From Ferrimicrobium sp. (lineage in GTDB: Bacteria > Actinomycetota > Acidimicrobiia > Acidimicrobiales > Acidimicrobiaceae), in the NCBI GenBank assembly GCA_022690815.1, contig JALCZJ010000027.1, positions 1-36,020 on the forward strand: 36,020 nucleotides of DNA, in the 5' to 3' direction. Shown here piece after piece: positions 32,741 through 36,020 of this stretch (the first letter of the stretch is position 1; each line of letters starts with the position of its first letter). Below the pieces are notes generated by a model that saw only the letters and a list, made by a program, of their open reading frames with translations, searched no databases and had not been told where the DNA came from. The position numbers and the translations under genes were made by a program.

Positions 32741-33970
32741 TTAGAGGAAGTTGCGGCTCGACACCTCTTTGACGAAAACGGAGGCCTCAGCAGCGATGAT
32801 TCCTCCAACGCCCTTCTGGCCGCCGACAATCATGATAGCGTTGTCCCACCTCCGGCTCTCTATCATCATGCCACTGTAGGGATGATAAAGGTTAACCTGC
32901 ATCGAGTACGAGCCGACCGCCAATGAGAGCGATCCGAACTGAACGACCACCTCGACGGTACCACGAACCAGAATCGGCTCCATGTCCATTTCCCGCGAGT
33001 GCGCCCGAATAAGCGCCACCCCCGCCGCATTGTAAATGAGCACCTCGAGGTGACAGGCTCCAGCCAAGGACGCCACGTCCTCGATCACAATAGCGAGCTC
33101 AACTTGGCTCATCGCCTGGAGTTCGACGCCACGGTCAGCATCGACACCGTTAACAAATAGGGCGTCCAGATGGATATCCCGGCTTATGGCCGCCTCAAGA
33201 CGGTGATCCTCGGTGCTTGGATCGTGGTTGAGGCCAGAACCTGATAGTTGGAACTTCTGCAACAGCGCGACCGCCTCGGCGGTTGGGCCCTGACCCACGA
33301 GACGTCCATGGTCGAGCACGAACGCAGTCGAACAGACCGCTCGCACTAAATCAGGCGAGTGTGAGACAAAGATGATGGTTCGCCCTTCCTCCTGGAACTC
33401 TCGAATTTTGGCAAGACACTTGAGCTGAAAGTTCGCGTCGCCAACCGCGAGCACCTCATCGACCAGCAAGATATCGGGGTCCATGTTCACCGCCACGGCA
33501 AAACCAAGGCGAGCATACATTCCGGACGAGTAAAACTTTACCTGATTTTCGATAAAGCCACCGAGTTCTGAGAACTCGACGATATCGGCAAAACGAGCAT
33601 CGACCTCCTTGCGCGAGAGACCCATGAGTGCCGCATTGAGATAGATGTTGGCCCGTCCAGAGAGATCGGGGTGAAAACCAGCACCAAGCTCGAGCATGGC
33701 AGCGATGCGTCCCCGGATGCGGATCTCTCCCTGTGACGGAGTCAGAATCCCGGCGATGCACTTAAGCAGCGTTGACTTACCCGAGCCGTTGTGTCCAAGC
33801 AGACCGAGGGTGACACCTTGCTCAACCTCGAAGCTGATATCCGTCAGAGCCGGAAACACCTCATGGGGCACCTTCCCGAAGTGGATGGCCTTCTCCTTCA
33901 AGGATGTGTATTTTTCTTGAAAAAGGCGGAAGGTCTTCGAGACCGAAACCACCTCAACTGCAGTCGCCAC
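32741..33970 (-). CDS. Wzt-like ABC transporter ATP-binding protein with C-terminal Wzt-C domain
   Basis: A 409-residue ATPase of a polysaccharide ABC exporter. The nucleotide-binding domain (residues 1 to about 240) has Walker A GHNGSGKST, a degenerate signature YSSGMYARL as in Wzt/TagH proteins, Walker B ILLVDEVLAVGD and switch His in IFVSHSPDLVRAV. Residues about 270-405 resemble the Wzt-C beta sandwich that recognises the glycan end (VELAIVIEDV, GSLSLAVGSYSMQVNLYHPYSG). The start is GTG at 33970, with GAGGAG 5 nt upstream. It overlaps the permease stop by one base (TAGTG). It should pair with the upstream permease, exporting the glycan built by the glycosyltransferases 150 bp away. Confidence 0.92.
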   Translation of the reverse strand: MATAVEVVSVSKTFRLFQEKYTSLKEKAIHFGKVPHEVFPALTDISFEVEQGVTLGLLGHNGSGKSTLLKCIAGILTPSQGEIRIRGRIAAMLELGAGFHPDLSGRANIYLNAALMGLSRKEVDARFADIVEFSELGGFIENQVKFYSSGMYARLGFAVAVNMDPDILLVDEVLAVGDANFQLKCLAKIREFQEEGRTIIFVSHSPDLVRAVCSTAFVLDHGRLVGQGPTAEAVALLQKFQLSGSGLNHDPSTEDHRLEAAISRDIHLDALFVNGVDADRGVELQAMSQVELAIVIEDVASLAGACHLEVLIYNAAGVALIRAHSREMDMEPILVRGTVEVVVQFGSLSLAVGSYSMQVNLYHPYSGMMIESRRWDNAIMIVGGQKGVGGIIAAEASVFVKEVSSRNFL

Positions 33971-34911
33971 TATAACTCCTCTGCAAAGTTCCCTTCCAGA
34001 CGGCCGAAGATGTATACAGAGACCAGGAAGAAGATGAAACTTAAGACGATAATGGCCCCGATCACCGCCAAGTACCACATCGGGCCATAACTCGGGAGAA
34101 TGTGCACGATCGTTCCGTTGGTCCCGAGCGGATTCGCCTTCACATAAAAGGCCCTCTGAAAGGTCAGGGTAACGGGAGTCGTTGGGTTGGCAAGGTAGAG
34201 CCAGAGCAACCCATGCCTATTGAGTTGCTTGAAGATTTCCATGAACGGATACACGACTGGGGTCGCCCAAAACCACGCCTGCAACAGAATCTCCATGAGA
34301 TGCTGCATATCACGCAGGTAGACGTTGATGCCAGAGAGCAACACTGCGAGCGCAGAGGCGAACAACAACAGGGCGATCAGAGCCAATGGGACTAGCCAAA
34401 CGAACCTCGGCGAGGGGACCACCCGAAAGATGACTAAAAAGATCGCGAGCACGACCGTCTGGAAGAGAAAGAAGATAAACGCCGATCCAACCGAGGCGAG
34501 TGCGAGAATCTCCCTTGGGAAGGCGACCTTCTTCACCAGACCGCTGTTGTTCACCACCGATCCAGTCGCACCGAGCACACCGGATTGAAACAGGTTCCAA
34601 GCCAGGAGACCGGTCGCCAGATAGATGGCGAACAACGGGATCCCGTTCTTCAAGATCTTCTGGAAGACGATGTAGTAGATCAAGATGAACATGGCAGGAT
34701 TCAAGAGGCTCCAGATGAAGCCAAGCGCTGAGTCCTTGTACTTGACCTTGATCTCCTTGGCTACCAGGTCCTTGAGCAGATCCCGATATCTCCAGATGTT
34801 GGCGATCCGCTGTGGAACCGTCTGCGAGGGCCGAACAAGGTGCGTCGGCAACTCCCGATCACGCTGATAACCCGAAGGCGTCGGCGACGCCCCACTACGG
34901 TCAGTCTTCAC
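33970..34911 (-). CDS. Wzm-like ABC-2 polysaccharide export permease
   Basis: A 313-residue ABC-2 type permease with about six membrane segments, including GFIWSLLNPAMFILIYYIVF, IPLFAIYLATGLLAWNLF, AFIFFLFQTVVLAIFLVIF, LVPLALIALLLFASALAVLL and YLAVIGAIIVLSFIFFLVSVYIF. The stretch DLLKDLVAKEIKVKYKDSALGFIWSLLNP is the hallmark of Wzm/TagG/RfbA permeases, and the loop LSGINVYLRDMQHLMEILLQAWFWATPVVYP is also typical. The GTG at 34911 overlaps the clpP stop (TAGTG), the same junction as with the next gene. Together with the ATPase it should export a lipid-linked polysaccharide across the membrane. It is co-oriented with clpP and perhaps co-transcribed. Confidence 0.93.
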   Translation of the reverse strand: MKTDRSGASPTPSGYQRDRELPTHLVRPSQTVPQRIANIWRYRDLLKDLVAKEIKVKYKDSALGFIWSLLNPAMFILIYYIVFQKILKNGIPLFAIYLATGLLAWNLFQSGVLGATGSVVNNSGLVKKVAFPREILALASVGSAFIFFLFQTVVLAIFLVIFRVVPSPRFVWLVPLALIALLLFASALAVLLSGINVYLRDMQHLMEILLQAWFWATPVVYPFMEIFKQLNRHGLLWLYLANPTTPVTLTFQRAFYVKANPLGTNGTIVHILPSYGPMWYLAVIGAIIVLSFIFFLVSVYIFGRLEGNFAEEL

Positions 34912-35543
34912 TAGGAGCCAGACCCACCTGAGTTCGCGCCATACGAGTTGGTCCGGATCACCTGGTCGATGAAGCCATACTCTTGCGCTTCATCGGCGGT
35001 GAACCACCGATCACGCTCCGAGTCAGCCTGGATCTTCTCGACGGGTTGCCCCGTGTGGAACGCGATTCGTTCAGCGAGTTGTCGCTTCAAATACATGATC
35101 TGCTCGGCTTGGATAGCGATGTCGGCCGCCTGCCCCTGCATCTGCGCAAGAGGCTGGTGCATCAGGATCCGGGCGTGTGGCAATGCAAAACGCTTACCAT
35201 GGGCACCCGCACACAAGAGGAACTGACCCATGGAGGCCGCCATCCCGATGGTGATGGTGGACACGTCACAGCTCACGTATTGCATCGTGTCATAGATTGC
35301 GAGTCCGTCGTAGATGGACCCTCCGGGCGAGTTGATGATAAAAGAGATGTCGCGCTCGGCATCCTCGGCCGCTAAGAGGAGCAGCTGAGCACAGATCGCA
35401 TTGGCGCTGAGCTGGTTGACCTCCGATCCCAAGAAGACAATCCGCTCTTTCAGCAGTTGTTGGTAGACGTCGCCTCCACGGTCTGCACCTGCAGCATCCT
35501 TCAAGTCAGCGACGGAACCGGCAGTGAGGTCATTGTGATACAT
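34911..35543 (-). CDS. clpP: ATP-dependent Clp protease proteolytic subunit
   Basis: A 210-residue ClpP serine protease. The catalytic triad is Ser104 (GMAASMGQFLL), His129 (ARILMHQPL) and Asp174 (ADSERDRWFTADEA). Other family motifs are DVYQQLLKERIVFLGSEVN, IINSPGGSIYDGLAIYDTMQ and the handle helix PLAQMQGQAADIAIQAEQIMYLK. ClpP forms tetradecamers and degrades proteins unfolded by ClpX or ClpC. Usually a second clpP or clpX lies downstream; here the next genes encode the polysaccharide exporter, with a TAGTG overlap. The ATG at 35543 is preferred to a TTG at 35576: a TAACCT hexamer lies 7 nt upstream and no ribosome binding site is present. Confidence 0.95.
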   Translation of the reverse strand: MYHNDLTAGSVADLKDAAGADRGGDVYQQLLKERIVFLGSEVNQLSANAICAQLLLLAAEDAERDISFIINSPGGSIYDGLAIYDTMQYVSCDVSTITIGMAASMGQFLLCAGAHGKRFALPHARILMHQPLAQMQGQAADIAIQAEQIMYLKRQLAERIAFHTGQPVEKIQADSERDRWFTADEAQEYGFIDQVIRTNSYGANSGGSGS

Positions 35544-35550
35544 GGTGACT

Positions 35551-35556
35551 AGGTTA
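35551..35556 (-). promoter_or_regulatory. Possible leaderless -10 element of clpP
   Basis: On the minus strand TAACCT ends 7 nt before the ATG at 35543. A weak TTTGCG lies about 17 bp upstream of it. Confidence 0.35.
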
Positions 35557-35668
35557 ATCGGACGCGGCACTCGCAAAGTTCACTCGGACAGGGTAAGCCG
35601 CCCTATCGGATCCTCACGCAGTCAATGGAGCCGAATTTGATCTGGGTCCGCTAGGATTTGCCTCCAAA

Positions 35669-35753
35669 GCGGGCGTGGCGAAATTGGCAGACGCGCGAGG
35701 TTTAGGTCCTCGTGTCGAGAGACGTGGGAGTTCGAGTCTCCCCGCCCGCACCA
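35669..35753 (+). tRNA. tRNA-Leu (anticodon UAG)
   Basis: The acceptor arm GCGGGCG (35669-35675) pairs with CGCCCGC (35743-35749), followed by an encoded ACCA. The anticodon loop TTTAGGT carries TAG, reading CUA-type leucine codons. A long variable arm (about 12 nt, TGTCGAGAGACGTG area) identifies a class II tRNA, and the T-arm GTTCGAGTC is present. The total length of 85 with CCA fits tRNA-Leu. Confidence 0.95.
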
Positions 35754-36020
35754 GTACGCCTCTAGACCGCATACCCACTGCGCACGCGGATAACGCCGTA
35801 CCAAGTGGAGCAAGACCGACGCGACGGGCCCGACGGCACAGCGGCCATCACCGGCTCGTTGCGAACAACGGTATGTCTTGGCCGCTCCAAAAGACATCTA
35901 CATTTACCTGCACCTCTTGTGTTGTCGCTCTCCAGCCGCCTGTGAGTGTTCTGCCCTCTCCACAGGGACAGAACGAGCCCAAGTCGATGCTTGACCACCT
36001 CCTAGGTCCAACTTGCGTTG
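35754..36020. other. Right-edge region, no gene seen
   Basis: About 267 bp after the tRNA hold only short open frames without protein character. No repeat or attachment-site structure at the tRNA 3' end was found. Confidence 0.4.

Noticed and set aside
35669-36020. Possible integration site at the tRNA-Leu 3' end
   Set aside because: No integrase and no repeat of the tRNA 3' end is visible in the window.

Overview
The window looks like a chromosomal segment of an actinobacterium, most likely of the class Acidimicrobiia (relatives of Ferrimicrobium, Acidimicrobium or Acidithrix). This is inferred from gene content: a fused 2-oxoglutarate decarboxylase/dehydrogenase (Kgd type), a UvrD2-type helicase with a C-terminal HRDC region, a DprE2-like reductase, an HspR-type (HAIR) operator before an Hsp20 gene, and a SpoIID protein carrying the 'GYWLVAADGGVFDFGDA' repeats that I associate with this class. 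The DNA is moderately GC-rich. No phage, CRISPR array, plasmid origin or intact IS was seen. The only mobile-looking sequence is a 109-bp inverted-repeat remnant.

Layout. 1-2253: a MarR regulator divergent from a YceI protein, then about 560 bp of non-coding DNA with four 17-bp tandem repeats. 2254-7461: an NfuA-type Fe-S protein divergent from a tight ATP-grasp / radical SAM / UvrD2 run; the radical SAM protein ends in a Cys-Cys tail. 7825-10071: exonuclease III and FabZ (minus strand), and shikimate kinase (plus). 10096-15514: an EAL-CBS c-di-GMP protein divergent from the 1302-residue Kgd. 15696-20019: alpha/beta hydrolase, PaiB-like flavoprotein, the MITE-like element, a NUDIX hydrolase, a TIGR01777 epimerase and Hsp20 with its operator and terminator. 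20172-25582: a UbiB/ABC1 kinase-like protein divergent from a tryptophanase-family lyase, then a DEDDh exonuclease, a polytopic membrane protein and a DprE2-like reductase. 25881-28085: the secreted SpoIID-repeat protein.

28382-35543 is a surface-polysaccharide locus. A coiled-coil/methyltransferase-like protein and three GT4 glycosyltransferases are translationally coupled on the plus strand. They converge on a Wzm/Wzt-type ABC exporter that is itself coupled behind clpP on the minus strand. A tRNA-Leu(UAG) lies beyond clpP.

A recurring feature is a TANNNT -10 hexamer, mostly TAGNNT, 6-8 nt before the start codon of genes that lack a Shine-Dalgarno sequence. This suggests that many transcripts here are leaderless, and it helped choose several starts. 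The most interesting candidate system is the ATP-grasp plus Cys-Cys-tailed radical SAM pair, whose product is unknown to me.
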